Virus record (IMG/VR): IMGVR_UViG_3300000115_000182
Location: 1 to 24,801 of that record
Direction: 5' to 3' (one strand)
Origin: a virus
DNA length: 24,801 bases
The notes beneath the pieces were generated by a model. It saw nothing but the letters and a program-made list of their open reading frames with translations, made no database searches and was not told the DNA's origin. This document shows, piece after piece, positions 24,791-24,801 of this stretch (positions are counted from its first letter, which is position 1; every line of letters begins with the position of its first letter). A program made the translations under genes and the position numbers.

Positions 24791-24801
24791 ATGTCAAAAT
24801 C
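24791..24801 (+). CDS. start of an unidentified gene (partial, runs off right edge)
   Basis: ATG at 24791 (MSK...) is preceded by TGAGG with a seven-base spacer and lies 12 bp after the stop of the 113-aa gene in the same direction. Only three full codons are visible, so nothing can be said of the product. Confidence 0.4.

Noticed and set aside
1-24801. Rarity of GGCC (one seen) and CGCG (none seen)
   Set aside because: Tetramers made only of G and C are expected to be rare in AT-rich coding DNA, so without a calculated expectation this is not separate evidence for site avoidance.

Overview
The window is AT-rich (roughly one third G+C by eye) and almost fully coding. It reads as part of a T4-like marine myovirus genome of the cyanophage/pelagiphage kind. 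The host cannot be read from the sequence. The assignment rests on a T4-ordered baseplate block (PAAR spike tip, gp25, gp6, a gp7-position protein, gp8), on copies of the T4-type late promoter TATAAATA at gene starts, and on a very large fibre or baseplate protein of the DUF4815 type seen in marine T4-like phages. No tRNA, rRNA, CRISPR, insertion sequence or integrase was seen.

Layout in the direction of transcription, which is leftward for almost everything. From 24167 down to 15983 lies the baseplate block: a 174-aa unknown, PAAR tip, gp25, gp6, an 868-aa gp7-position protein, a 300-aa fibre-like protein and gp8. From 15973 to 7093 come the 2089-aa DUF4815-like protein, a 77-aa coiled-coil protein, small fibre-like proteins of 205 and 75 aa, a 320-aa structural protein and a 171-aa unknown. 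From 7089 to the left edge is an uninterrupted, mostly overlapping cassette of modification enzymes: a radical SAM/SPASM enzyme, a GT-A-like glycosyltransferase, a methyltransferase-like protein, a 2OG-Fe(II) oxygenase, a 473-aa unknown, a second radical SAM enzyme with an N-terminal twitch region, a second glycosyltransferase, two more 2OG oxygenases and the start of another gene. At the right edge (24248-24801) a small rightward unit encodes a 58-aa membrane protein, a 113-aa exported six-cysteine protein and the first codons of a third gene.

How it fits together: the right two thirds builds the baseplate and fibres. The left third is joined to it without a visible terminator, so it is probably expressed late. 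That makes modification of virion proteins or surface glycans a reasonable guess, but the substrate is unknown. Several structural proteins share domains: a C-terminal GDGSTTGF module occurs in three proteins, and GE-(I/V)-x-G-x-(T/S)-S-G-A-type repeats occur in three baseplate proteins.

The strongest signal not explained by genes is in word usage. By eye AGCT does not occur anywhere in the window, GCAGC/GCTGC (GCWGC) does not occur either, and GATC is scarce. All ten Ala-Ala sites that I found begin with the otherwise rare codons GCC or GCG, as expected if GCWGC is selected against. This looks like avoidance of restriction or modification sites.
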